A DNA stretch of 64,000 nucleotides from Streptomyces sp. NBC_01304. Lineage in GTDB: Bacteria > Actinomycetota > Actinomycetes > Streptomycetales > Streptomycetaceae. The DNA lies in assembly GCF_035975855.1 (NCBI RefSeq), contig NZ_CP109055.1, forward strand, positions 7,750,001 through 7,814,000, given 5' to 3'. Positions 15,900 through 23,889 of this stretch are shown here, in pieces. The notes beneath the pieces are model-generated. The model did no database searches, had not been told where the DNA came from, and saw only the letters and a list, made by a program, of their open reading frames with translations. Made by a program: the position numbers and the translations under genes. Within the stretch, counting starts at the first letter, position 1; each line of letters begins with the position of its first letter.

Positions 15900-17573
15900 T
15901 CAGATTGCCCACCACGTGCAGGAATCAGCGGGAATGGGGACCGTGTCCTCCGCTTCGACGGTGGTGGCGGAGGCCAGCAACAGGCGTCCGGGGGTCGGGA
16001 GTTGGACCTCCTGTGACGTGGTGTTGAAGACGCAGACGAGGCCCGGGCGGGAGAAGACGAGCACCCCGTCGGGGCCCGGCAGCCACTCCATCCGGCCGTC
16101 GCCCAGGCCCGGCAGTTCCCGGCGCAGGGCGAGGGCGGTGCGGTACAGCTCGAGGGTGGAGCCGGGGTCGCCGGTCTGCGCCTCGACGCTCAGGGAGCCC
16201 CAGGAGGCGGGCTGCGGGAGCCAGCTGCCGGCCGGTCCGAAGCCGTACGAGTCCCCGTCGGCGGTCCACGGCAGGGGCACCCGGCACCCGTCGCGCAGCC
16301 CTTCCTGGCCGGTGCTGCGGAAGAAGGCGGGGTCCTGGCGGGCCTCGTCGGGCAGGTCGGAGACCTCGGGCAGGCCGAGCTCCTCGCCCTGGTAGACGTA
16401 GGTGGACCCGGGCAGCGCCAGCATCAGCAGCGCGGCCGCGCGGGCACGGGCGAGGCCCTGTGCGCCGCCGCCGTACCGGGTGGGGTGGCGGATCACGTCG
16501 TGGTTGGACAGGACCCAGGTGGTGGGGGCGCCGACCGAGACCGTGGCGGCAAGGGAGGCGTCGATGATCTCCCGCATCCGGGCCGGGTCCCAAGGGCACT
16601 TCAGGAAGTGGAAGTTGAAGGCCTGGTGGAGTTCGTCGGGGCGTACGTAGCGGGCGAGGCGGCCGGGGTTGGGGGTGGAGGCCTCGGCGACGGCGATGCG
16701 CTCGCCCGGGTAGGAGTCGAGGATCTTGCGCCAGGAGCGGTGGATCTCGTGCACCCCGTCCTGGTCGAAGAAGGGCAGCACCTGGGCGCCGATCAGCTCG
16801 ACCTGTTTGCGGTGGCCGATGTCCGGAAGGCCGGGCGCCTTGACCATGCCGTGCGCGACGTCGATGCGGAATCCGTCGACGCCGAGGTCCAGCCAGAAGC
16901 GCAGGACCGCTTCGAACTCGGCGTGCACCTCGGGGTGTTCCCAGTTGAGGTCGGGCTGCTCGGGGGCGAAGAGGTGCAGGTACCAGTCGCCGGGCGTGCC
17001 GTCCGGGTTCGTCGTACGCGTCCACGCGGGGCCACCGAACACCGACTCCCAGTCGTTGGGCGGGAGTTCACCCCCCGAGCCGTCCGACCCCTTGCCGTCC
17101 ACGTCCTTGCCGGGCCTGAAGTGGTAGAGCTCGCGCAGCGCCGAGCCGGGGCCCTCCTTGAGGGCCCGCTCGAACCACTCGTGCCGGTCCGAGGTGTGGT
17201 TCGGGACGATGTCCACGATCACCCGCAGGCCCAGCTCATGGGCGGCGCGCACCAGGTCGTCCGCGTCCTGGAGGTCGCCGAAGAGCGGGTCGACGGCCCG
17301 GTAGTCGGCGACGTCGTAGCCGCCGTCGGCCTGCGGGGAGGCGTAGAACGGCGTCAGCCAGACCGCGTCCACGCCGAGTTCGGCGAGATACGGCAGCCGG
17401 CCGGTGATCCCGCGCAGATCGCCGATGCCGTCCCCGTCGCTGTCCGCGAAGGAGCGTACGTACACCTGGTAGATGACGGCGTCCCGCCACCAGCCGGTGC
17501 TTGCGGAGGCGCTTTCGGTGGCGCTGGAAGGGCTTGCAGCGGTGGTGGCCGTGCGGGCGAGCTCGTGGTTCAT
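15900..17573 (-). CDS. GH13 alpha-glucosidase, first copy
   Basis: A 557-residue cytoplasmic GH13 enzyme (oligo-1,6-glucosidase/alpha-glucosidase group). Conserved regions: [24 protein letters not shown] (nucleophile Asp), ERIAVAEAST (acid/base Glu) and WVLSNHDVIRH (transition-state Asp). The second ATG (17573) is chosen because AGAGG lies about eight bases upstream; an in-frame ATG at 17591 would add six residues. It resembles the enzyme at 21033-22670 along its whole length, so the two are paralogues. Region III ends in AST rather than the AWT of the second copy, which may alter the +1 subsite. It is divergent from malE and one base upstream of malR. Confidence 0.92.
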   Translation of the reverse strand: MNHELARTATTAASPSSATESASASTGWWRDAVIYQVYVRSFADSDGDGIGDLRGITGRLPYLAELGVDAVWLTPFYASPQADGGYDVADYRAVDPLFGDLQDADDLVRAAHELGLRVIVDIVPNHTSDRHEWFERALKEGPGSALRELYHFRPGKDVDGKGSDGSGGELPPNDWESVFGGPAWTRTTNPDGTPGDWYLHLFAPEQPDLNWEHPEVHAEFEAVLRFWLDLGVDGFRIDVAHGMVKAPGLPDIGHRKQVELIGAQVLPFFDQDGVHEIHRSWRKILDSYPGERIAVAEASTPNPGRLARYVRPDELHQAFNFHFLKCPWDPARMREIIDASLAATVSVGAPTTWVLSNHDVIRHPTRYGGGAQGLARARAAALLMLALPGSTYVYQGEELGLPEVSDLPDEARQDPAFFRSTGQEGLRDGCRVPLPWTADGDSYGFGPAGSWLPQPASWGSLSVEAQTGDPGSTLELYRTALALRRELPGLGDGRMEWLPGPDGVLVFSRPGLVCVFNTTSQEVQLPTPGRLLLASATTVEAEDTVPIPADSCTWWAI

Positions 17574-17658
17574 GGAGGTACCTCTCGTCAACTAACGAGG
17601 TCAACGCGGGTGTGAGCGCCTGGTGACGGTGATGCGACGTTGATCGACGCAGGCTACG

Positions 17659-17681
17659 GGTGCGCGGACCCGTCCAGTCAA
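17659..17681 (-). promoter_or_regulatory. candidate promoter of the alpha-glucosidase-malR operon
   Basis: On the minus strand TTGACT (17681-17676) is followed after 17-18 bases by a weak -10 (CGTAGC or GTAGCC). It lies directly next to the GCAAG/CTTGC operator at 17689-17700. Confidence 0.35.
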
Positions 17682-17688
17682 CCCTGCT

Positions 17689-17700
17689 GCAAGACCTTGC
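17689..17700. promoter_or_regulatory. putative MalR operator GCAAG-N2-CTTGC
   Basis: GCAAGACCTTGC has five-base inverted arms around two bases. The reverse strand reads CTTGCAG at its edge, the direct-repeat motif described in Streptomyces amylase and mal promoters. The same GCAAG-N2-CTTGC architecture recurs at 23825-23836 upstream of the amylase gene. Confidence 0.55.
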
Positions 17701-17807
17701 GAGAGGACTTTCGGACCGCGGTTGAGTCCCTTTCGGGTAGGTATCACCGAGTTACGAAGGGGTTCCGGCGGCCAACTCCAGACACGTCGATGTAACGATC
17801 GCCAACT

Positions 17808-17830
17808 CTTGCAAGAAGTTTCCGCAAAGT
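17808..17830. promoter_or_regulatory. second putative MalR operator upstream of malE
   Basis: CTTGCAAG is a perfect eight-base palindrome (17808-17815), followed at 17824-17830 by a CGCAAAG half. It lies 82-104 bases ahead of malE, a reasonable place for repression. Confidence 0.5.
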
Positions 17831-17911
17831 CTTTCGCTCTCCTTTCAACCTTGTTACGTTCCTGCCGAACCCGGCGCCGTCAGGGGGCCCGGATCTGTTG
17901 AAGGAGTTCAC

Positions 17912-19186
17912 ATGCGGCGTGGCATAGCGGCCACCGCACTGGTTGCGGCCCTTTCCGTGACCATGGCGGCCTGTGGTGGGGACAGCGACGACAGCGGAAA
18001 GAAGAGCCCGGGCGGCGAGCTCTCGGGCACCGTGACGTTCTGGGACACCTCGAACGACGCCGAGAAGGCCACGTACAAGGAGCTCGCCGAGGGCTTCGAG
18101 AAGAAGCACCCGAAGGTCGACGTCAAGGTCGTCTCGGTCGCCTTCGGCGAGGCCAACGCCAAGTTCAAGAACGCCGCGGGCGGCAACTCCGGCGCCCCCG
18201 ACGTGATGCGCACCGAGGTCGCCTGGGTCGCGGACTTCGCCAACCTCGGCTACCTCGCCCCGCTCGACGGCACCGCGGCGCTCGACAAGGAGTCGGACTA
18301 CCTCAAGCAGGCCGCGGCCTCCACCAAGTTCAACGGCAAGACCTACGCGGTCCCGCAGACCATCGACAGCCTGGCGCTCTTCTACAACAAGAAGATGCTC
18401 AAGGCCGCCGGCGTCGAGGTGCCCACCACCTTCGACGAGGTGAAGGACGCCGCGAAGAAGATCAAGTCGAAGTCCGGCAAGACCGGCCTCTACCTGCGCG
18501 GCGACGACCCGTACTTCTACCTCCCGTACCTGTACGGCGAGGGCGGCGACATGCTCGACACCAAGGCCAAGAAGGTCACCGTCGACGACGAGCCCGGCGC
18601 CAAGGCCTTCGCCGTGATGAAGGACCTGGTCGACTCCAAGGCCGCCGTCACCGACGCCTCGGACGGCTACAACAACCAGCTCAACGCCTTCAAGGACGGC
18701 GAGGTCGCGATGGCCCTCGACGGGCCGTGGTCGATCGAGGGCGCCCTGGCCGGCAAGCAGTTCAAGGACGACAAGGACAACCTCGGCGTCGCGGCCGTCC
18801 CCGGCGGCAGCGTCAAGCAGGCCTCCCCGCAGGGCGGTTGGAACCTGTCGGTGTACGCCGGTTCCGGGAACCTCGACGCCTCCTACGAGTTCGCCAAGTA
18901 CATGAGCTCCGCCGAGGTCCAGCAGAAGACCACCGAGAAGCTCAGCCTGCTGCCGACGCGCACCTCCGTCTACGACGTGCAGTCCGTCAAGGACAACCAG
19001 ATGGTCCAGTTCTTCAAGCCGGCCGTCGAGGCCTCGGTGCAGCGCCCCTGGATCCCCGAGGCCAACGCCCTCTTCGAGCCGATCCGGCTGCAGATGGAGA
19101 AGGTCCTCAGCGGCAAGGCCAGCCCCGAGGACGCCGCCAAGGGCGTCGGTGACGCGTACCGCAAGCTGCTCAAGGACTACAAGTAA
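17912..19186 (+). CDS. malE: maltose/maltodextrin-binding lipoprotein MalE
   Basis: A 424-residue extracellular solute-binding lipoprotein. The signal peptide ends in the lipobox MAAC (about residues 18-21), followed by a Gly/Asp/Ser linker. The binding-protein body shows VTFWDTSNDAEKATYKELAEGFEKKHP, the NSGAPDVMRTEVAWVADFANLGYL block and GAMAL-type motif EVAMALDGPWSIEGAL. The gene order malE-malF-malG-aglA and adjacency to malR identify it. It captures maltodextrins released by the secreted amylase and pullulanase downstream. The ATG follows GAAGGAG at five bases. The ATPase is absent, as expected if the shared MsiK is used. Confidence 0.95.
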   Translation: MRRGIAATALVAALSVTMAACGGDSDDSGKKSPGGELSGTVTFWDTSNDAEKATYKELAEGFEKKHPKVDVKVVSVAFGEANAKFKNAAGGNSGAPDVMRTEVAWVADFANLGYLAPLDGTAALDKESDYLKQAAASTKFNGKTYAVPQTIDSLALFYNKKMLKAAGVEVPTTFDEVKDAAKKIKSKSGKTGLYLRGDDPYFYLPYLYGEGGDMLDTKAKKVTVDDEPGAKAFAVMKDLVDSKAAVTDASDGYNNQLNAFKDGEVAMALDGPWSIEGALAGKQFKDDKDNLGVAAVPGGSVKQASPQGGWNLSVYAGSGNLDASYEFAKYMSSAEVQQKTTEKLSLLPTRTSVYDVQSVKDNQMVQFFKPAVEASVQRPWIPEANALFEPIRLQMEKVLSGKASPEDAAKGVGDAYRKLLKDYK

Positions 19187-19188
19187 CC

Positions 19189-20181
19189 GTGTCCGTAGTG
19201 GCTGAGAAGCAGACTCAAGGGAAGCCGGCCGCCCGCAAGGCGGCCGGCCGGCCCCCGGGGCGCGTGCGCAGAGCCCTGTCCACGCACTGGTACGCCTGGG
19301 CCATGGTCGCCCCTGTGGTGACCGTGATCGGCGTCATCATCGGCTACCCGCTGGTGCGCGGCCTGTATCTGTCGACGACCGACGCCAACGAGGCGAACGT
19401 CGAGCGCACCATCGGGGTCAACCACATCCCGGCGACGTACAAGTCGGTCGGTGTCGACAACTACACCGCGATCCTCAAGGACGGCGTCTTCTGGGACCGG
19501 CTCGGCTGGACGATCGTGTGGACGGTGTCCTGTGTCGCGCTGTCCTTCACCCTCGGGCTGATCCTCGCGAACATGCTCAACCGCAAGATGGCCGGGCGGT
19601 CCGTGTACCGGATGGCGCTGATCCTGCCGTGGGCGGTGCCGGCGTTCGTCTCCGTGTTCACCTGGAAGCTGCTCCTCAACGAGAAGAGCGGCCTGCTCAA
19701 CAAGCTCCTCGCGGGCGGCGGCATCGACGCGGTCCCGTGGCTCAACGACCCGACCTGGGCGAAGCTTTCGGTGATCGCGGTCAATGTCTGGCTCGGCGTC
19801 CCCTTCATGCTGGTCGCCATGCTCGGCGGGCTGCAGTCCATTCCGGCCGAGCTGTACGAGGCCGCCGAGATGGACGGCGCGAGCGCCTGGCAGCGCTTTA
19901 GGCACATCACGCTGCCGGGGCTGCGGTCGGTGAGCTCGACCGTGATCCTGATCAGCGGGATCTGGACCTTCAACATGTTCCCGGTGATCTTCCTGCTCAC
20001 CCGGGGCGGGCCCGGTGACGCCACCGAGATCCTGGTGACGTACGCCTACCGGCTGTCCTTCGTCGTCAGCCCACGGGACTTCGCGGGCTCCGCGGCCTGG
20101 GGCGTGCTGATTCTGCTGCTGCTCTCGACGATCGCGGTGGCTTACCGACGTGCCCTCCGCAAGCAGGGAGAGGTGTGGTGA
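19189..20181 (+). CDS. malF: maltose/maltodextrin ABC permease MalF
   Basis: A 330-residue permease with a basic N-terminus, first membrane helix WAMVAPVVTVIGVIIGYPLV and the EAA loop AELYEAAEMDGASAWQRFRH. It starts at GTG 19189, two bases after the malE stop, indicating tight translational coupling. Unlike enterobacterial MalF it lacks the large periplasmic insertion, as is usual for Gram-positive homologues. It pairs with MalG. Confidence 0.95.
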   Translation: MSVVAEKQTQGKPAARKAAGRPPGRVRRALSTHWYAWAMVAPVVTVIGVIIGYPLVRGLYLSTTDANEANVERTIGVNHIPATYKSVGVDNYTAILKDGVFWDRLGWTIVWTVSCVALSFTLGLILANMLNRKMAGRSVYRMALILPWAVPAFVSVFTWKLLLNEKSGLLNKLLAGGGIDAVPWLNDPTWAKLSVIAVNVWLGVPFMLVAMLGGLQSIPAELYEAAEMDGASAWQRFRHITLPGLRSVSSTVILISGIWTFNMFPVIFLLTRGGPGDATEILVTYAYRLSFVVSPRDFAGSAAWGVLILLLLSTIAVAYRRALRKQGEVW

Positions 20182-21023
20182 CCATGTCCAAGATCCGCAA
20201 GCGCGGGGAGCGTTCCCGTGCCGCCTCCGTCGGGCTGCATCTGACGCTGCTCCTCGCGAGCGTCATCGCGGTCTTTCCGCCGCTGTGGCTGCTCATCACC
20301 TCGCTGAAGCCGAAGGACGAGGCCTTCAACACCGATCTGGTGAAGGACTTCACCTTCAGCAATTACGACCACGTCATCAACGACACCGAGTTCCTGAGCT
20401 GGCTCGGCAACTCGCTGATCGTCGTCGGACTGACCACCGTCATCGGTGTCTTCATCTCCGCGACCACCGGGTACGCGGTCAGCCGCTTCAGGTTCCCGGG
20501 CATGCGGCCGCTGATGTGGCTGCTGCTGATCACGCAGATGTTCCCGGTCGCGATCCTGATCGTGCCGCTGTACAACCTGCTCGCCAACCTCGGGCTGCTC
20601 AACCAGCCGGCCGGCCTCGTCGTCACCTACCTCACCATCGCGGTGCCGTTCTGCGCCTGGATGATGAAGGGCTACTTCGACACCATCCCGGTGCAGATCG
20701 ACGAGGCGGGGCGGGTCGACGGGCTCAACCCGTTCGGGATCTTCTGGCGGCTGATCCTGCCGCTCGCCAAGCCGGGCCTCGCGGTGACGGGCTTCTACAG
20801 CTTCATCACCGGATGGGCCGAAGTGGCGTACGCCTCCGCCTTCATGACCGGCGAGGAGAACCTCACGCTCGCCGGCGGGCTGCAGACCTTCGTCAACCAA
20901 TACACCAGCGACTGGGGCTCGTTGACCGCCTCGGCCGTGATCGTCGCGGTGCCCGCCGCGGTGATCTTCGGATTCGCCCAGCGTCATCTCGTCTCCGGTC
21001 TGACCGCCGGCGCGACGAAGTAA
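20175..21023 (+). CDS. malG: maltose/maltodextrin ABC permease MalG
   Basis: A 282-residue permease with the loop VQIDEAGRVDGLNPFGIFWR that contacts the ATPase. The 5' end overlaps malF. Three starts are possible: GTG at 20175, GTG at 20178, and ATG at 20184, the last with GGGAGAGG about ten bases upstream and therefore also plausible. The C-terminus QRHLVSGLTAGATK is typical of MalG homologues. Third gene of the import operon, followed after nine bases by the alpha-glucosidase gene. Confidence 0.94.
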   Translation: MVTMSKIRKRGERSRAASVGLHLTLLLASVIAVFPPLWLLITSLKPKDEAFNTDLVKDFTFSNYDHVINDTEFLSWLGNSLIVVGLTTVIGVFISATTGYAVSRFRFPGMRPLMWLLLITQMFPVAILIVPLYNLLANLGLLNQPAGLVVTYLTIAVPFCAWMMKGYFDTIPVQIDEAGRVDGLNPFGIFWRLILPLAKPGLAVTGFYSFITGWAEVAYASAFMTGEENLTLAGGLQTFVNQYTSDWGSLTASAVIVAVPAAVIFGFAQRHLVSGLTAGATK

Positions 21024-21032
21024 AGGGAGAAC

Positions 21033-22670
21033 ATGACTCAGCAGCACTCGGGCTGGTGGCGCGACGCGGTGATCTACCAGGTCTATCCGCGCAGCTTCGC
21101 CGACGGCAACGGCGACGGCATGGGAGACCTGGCGGGCATCCGCAGTCGCCTCCCGTACCTCCGTGACCTGGGCGTCGACGCCGTCTGGCTCAGCCCGTTC
21201 TATGCGTCCCCGCAGGCCGACGGCGGCTATGACGTCGCCGACTACCGGGCCATCGACCCGATGTTCGGCACGCTCCCCGATGCCGAGGCGCTGGTCCACG
21301 ACGCCCATGACCTGGGCCTCAGGGTCATCGTCGACGTGGTGCCGAACCATTCGTCGGACCAGCACGAGTGGTTCAAGCGCGCACTCAAGGAGGGCCCAGG
21401 GTCGGCGCTGCGCGAGCGCTATCACTTTCTGCCCGGCAAGGGCGCGGACGGTGAACTGCCGCCCAACGACTGGGAGTCCATCTTCGGCGGCCCCGCCTGG
21501 ACCCGGGTCACCGACCCGGACGGGCAGCCCGGCGACTGGTATCTGCACCTGTTCGCGCCCGAGCAGCCCGACCTCAACTGGGAACACCCGGCGGTCGCCG
21601 ACGAGTTCCGCTCCATCCTGCGGTTCTGGCTGGACCTCGGCGTCGACGGCTTCCGCGTCGACGTCGCACACGGTCTTGTCAAGGCCGAAGGGCTGCCGGA
21701 CATCGGCGGGGACGGCGACCAGCTCAAGCTGCTGGGCAACGACGTCATGCCGTTCTTCGACCAGGACGGCGTGCACGAGATCTACCGCAGCTGGCGGCGG
21801 ATCCTCGACGAGTACCCCGGGGAGCGGATCGCGGTCGCCGAGGCCTGGACGCCGACGGTCGAGCGCACCGCTCATTACGTACGGCCCGACGAGCTGCACC
21901 AGGCCTTCAACTTCCAGTACCTGGGCACCCATTGGGACGCCGCAGAGCTGCGCGGTGTCATCGACGTGTCGCTCGGGGCGATGCGGCCGGTGGGAGCGCC
22001 GGCCACCTGGGTCCTGTCCAACCACGACGTGACGCGGCATGCGACGCGCTTCGCCAACCCGGCGGGGCTCGGCACGCAGCTGCGCGCGGCAGGGGACCGG
22101 GAGTTGGGGCTGCGCAGGGCCCGTGCCGCTACGTTGCTGATGCTGGCGCTGCCCGGATCCGCGTACCTCTACCAGGGCGAGGAGCTGGGCCTGCCGGACG
22201 TCACCGATCTGCCGGACGAGGTGCGCCAGGACCCGTCGTTCTGGCGGGCCAGCGGCCAGGACGGGTTCCGCGACGGGTGCCGGGTGCCGATCCCGTGGAC
22301 CGTCGAGGGCGAGTCGTACGGCTTCGGCGCGGGCGGCAGCTGGCTGCCACAACCCGAGGGGTGGGGCGAGTTGAGCGTCGCGGCGCAGACCGGGGACCCG
22401 GACTCGACCCTTGAGCTGTACCGCGGCGCGCTGGCCGTGCGCCGTGCGCATCCCGCGCTGGGTGCGGGGGACGCGGTGAGCTGGCTGGAGGCGCCCGAGG
22501 GGGTGCTCGCCTTCGAGCGGCCCGGTGGCTTCGTGTGCACCGCCAACACGACGGATCAGGACGTACGCATCCCCGTCGCCGGACGCCAACTCCTCGGCAC
22601 CGACCAGGTGTTGGTCGAGGACGGCGAGGCAGTGCTGCCCCCGGACTCCACCGTGTGGTGGGGCGTGTGA
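21033..22670 (+). CDS. aglA: GH13 alpha-glucosidase AglA-like, second copy
   Basis: A 545-residue cytoplasmic GH13 enzyme in the mal operon, corresponding in position to AglA of S. coelicolor. Conserved regions: VIVDVVPNHSSD (about residue 98), GVDGFRVDVAHG (about 204), ERIAVAEAWTP (about 264) and WVLSNHDVTRH (about 325). It should release glucose from imported maltodextrins. AAGGGAGA precedes the ATG. Its 3' end overlaps the LacI gene by four bases (GTGA), making a malE-malF-malG-aglA-lacI operon. It is a paralogue of the enzyme at 15900-17573, from which it differs by a short insertion around FANPAGLGTQLRAAGDREL. Confidence 0.94.
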   Translation: MTQQHSGWWRDAVIYQVYPRSFADGNGDGMGDLAGIRSRLPYLRDLGVDAVWLSPFYASPQADGGYDVADYRAIDPMFGTLPDAEALVHDAHDLGLRVIVDVVPNHSSDQHEWFKRALKEGPGSALRERYHFLPGKGADGELPPNDWESIFGGPAWTRVTDPDGQPGDWYLHLFAPEQPDLNWEHPAVADEFRSILRFWLDLGVDGFRVDVAHGLVKAEGLPDIGGDGDQLKLLGNDVMPFFDQDGVHEIYRSWRRILDEYPGERIAVAEAWTPTVERTAHYVRPDELHQAFNFQYLGTHWDAAELRGVIDVSLGAMRPVGAPATWVLSNHDVTRHATRFANPAGLGTQLRAAGDRELGLRRARAATLLMLALPGSAYLYQGEELGLPDVTDLPDEVRQDPSFWRASGQDGFRDGCRVPIPWTVEGESYGFGAGGSWLPQPEGWGELSVAAQTGDPDSTLELYRGALAVRRAHPALGAGDAVSWLEAPEGVLAFERPGGFVCTANTTDQDVRIPVAGRQLLGTDQVLVEDGEAVLPPDSTVWWGV

Positions 22671-23749
22671 CGCTGTCCCCCCTGTCGCGGAGAGCTGCCG
22701 AGAGCGGCTCTCCGCGGCTCGCGGACATCGCCGCCCAGGCACAGGTCAGTGAGGCCACCGTCAGCCGCGTACTCAACGGCAAGGCGGGCGTGGCGGCCGA
22801 CACCCGGCAGCGGGTGCTCGCCGCGCTCGACGTCCTCGGGTACGAGCGGCCGCAGCGGCTGCGGCAGCGCAGCGCCGGGCTCATCGGACTGCTGGTCCCC
22901 GAGCTGACCAACCCGATCTTCCCGGCGTTCGCCCAGGTCATCGAGCAGGTCCTGGCCGGGCACGGCTACACGCCCGTGCTCTGCACCCAGACGCCGGGCG
23001 GCGCCACCGAGGACGAGCTCGTCGAGCAGCTGGAGGCGCGCGGCGTCAACGGCATCGTCTTCCTGTCCGGGCTGCACGCCGACACCCTGGCCGGACCGGA
23101 GCGCTATCACCGACTGGCCGAGCGGGGCGTGCCGTTCGTGCTGATCAACGGCTTCAATGAACACATCACCGCGCCGTTCGTGTCGCCCGACGACCACGCG
23201 GCGGCCCGCATGGCGGTACGTCACCTCGTCGACCTGGGCCATCGGCGGATCGGGCTCGCGATCGGCCCGACCCGCTATGTGCCCTCGCGGCGCAAGGCCG
23301 AGGGGTTCGCGGCCGCGCTGCGCGAGGCGTTCGGTCCGGGTGAGGCCCTCGGGCCGACCGGGCCCGAACCGCTCGTCGAGCGCACGCTGTTCAGCGTCGA
23401 GGGCGGGCATGCAGCGGCCGGGCGGCTGCTCGACCAGGGCTGCACGGGCATCGTCTGCGGCAGCGACCTGATGGCGCTCGGGGCGGTGCGTGCCGCCCGG
23501 GAGCGGGGGCTCGACGTGCCCCGCGACGTGTCCGTGGTCGGCTTCGACGACTCGCAGCTCATCGCGTTCACCGATCCGCCGCTCACCACCGTGCGGCAGC
23601 CGGTGCGGGCGATGGCCGTCGCGGCGGTGGGGGCGCTCCTGGAGGAGATCCACGGGAACCCCGTCCAGCGGACGGAGTTCGTGTTCCAGCCGGAGCTGGT
23701 GGTACGGGGGTCCACCGGCTCTGCAATTTCTTTCACCGGTACTCACTGA
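22667..23749 (+). CDS. MalR paralogue, LacI family repressor
   Basis: A 360-residue LacI-family protein starting at GTG 22667, which overlaps the aglA stop. The recognition helices (RLADIAAQAQVSEATVSRVL) are almost identical to those of MalR at 14792-15898 (one Gly to Gln change), and the effector domain is strikingly similar (GLHADT; CTAIVC/CTGIVC; VVGFDDS). The near-identical DNA-reading helix predicts overlapping operators, while the effector pockets differ. Location at the end of the mal operon and immediately upstream of the amylase gene suggests it controls the amylase or both units. It probably arose together with the aglA duplication. Confidence 0.92.
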   Translation: MTLSPLSRRAAESGSPRLADIAAQAQVSEATVSRVLNGKAGVAADTRQRVLAALDVLGYERPQRLRQRSAGLIGLLVPELTNPIFPAFAQVIEQVLAGHGYTPVLCTQTPGGATEDELVEQLEARGVNGIVFLSGLHADTLAGPERYHRLAERGVPFVLINGFNEHITAPFVSPDDHAAARMAVRHLVDLGHRRIGLAIGPTRYVPSRRKAEGFAAALREAFGPGEALGPTGPEPLVERTLFSVEGGHAAAGRLLDQGCTGIVCGSDLMALGAVRAARERGLDVPRDVSVVGFDDSQLIAFTDPPLTTVRQPVRAMAVAAVGALLEEIHGNPVQRTEFVFQPELVVRGSTGSAISFTGTH

Positions 23750-23788
23750 TGTGCGTCGAGGGCCCAAAACCCTTCTGTGTTTAGAGGG

Positions 23789-23817
23789 TTGACCGTGACC
23801 CGGCACGACTCTACGGT
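23789..23817 (+). promoter_or_regulatory. candidate promoter of the alpha-amylase gene
   Basis: TTGACC (23789-23794), a 17-base spacer and TACGGT (23812-23817) make a good HrdB-type promoter. Transcription would start near 23824, placing the GCAAG/CTTGC operator at the start site. Confidence 0.65.
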
Positions 23818-23824
23818 CACGACC

Positions 23825-23852
23825 GCAAGAACTTGCCAAAGTTTGCTGCAAG
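23825..23852. promoter_or_regulatory. putative MalR-type operator overlapping the amylase transcription start
   Basis: GCAAGAACTTGC (23825-23836) repeats the GCAAG-N2-CTTGC arrangement of the mal intergenic site. A third half-site TGCTGCAAG follows at 23844-23852, whose complement contains CTTGCAG. The position just after the -10 box fits repression. Confidence 0.6.
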
Positions 23853-23889
23853 TTCTCTCACTCTCTGCCTCCCCCCACCCGGAGGAAAC

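Larger units (their letters stand above)
17592..17911. promoter_or_regulatory. divergent regulatory region between alpha-glucosidase-malR and malEFG
   Basis: This 320-base gap holds no gene. It contains two elements built from CTTGC/GCAAG half-sites (17689-17700 and 17808-17830), a plausible minus-strand promoter, and the malE Shine-Dalgarno GAAGGAG just before 17912. I did not find a convincing -35/-10 pair for malE. Confidence 0.7.

Noticed and set aside
23833..23889. Earlier start for the alpha-amylase
   Set aside because: It would begin inside the operator region and lacks a ribosome site, whereas GGAGG precedes ATG 23890.
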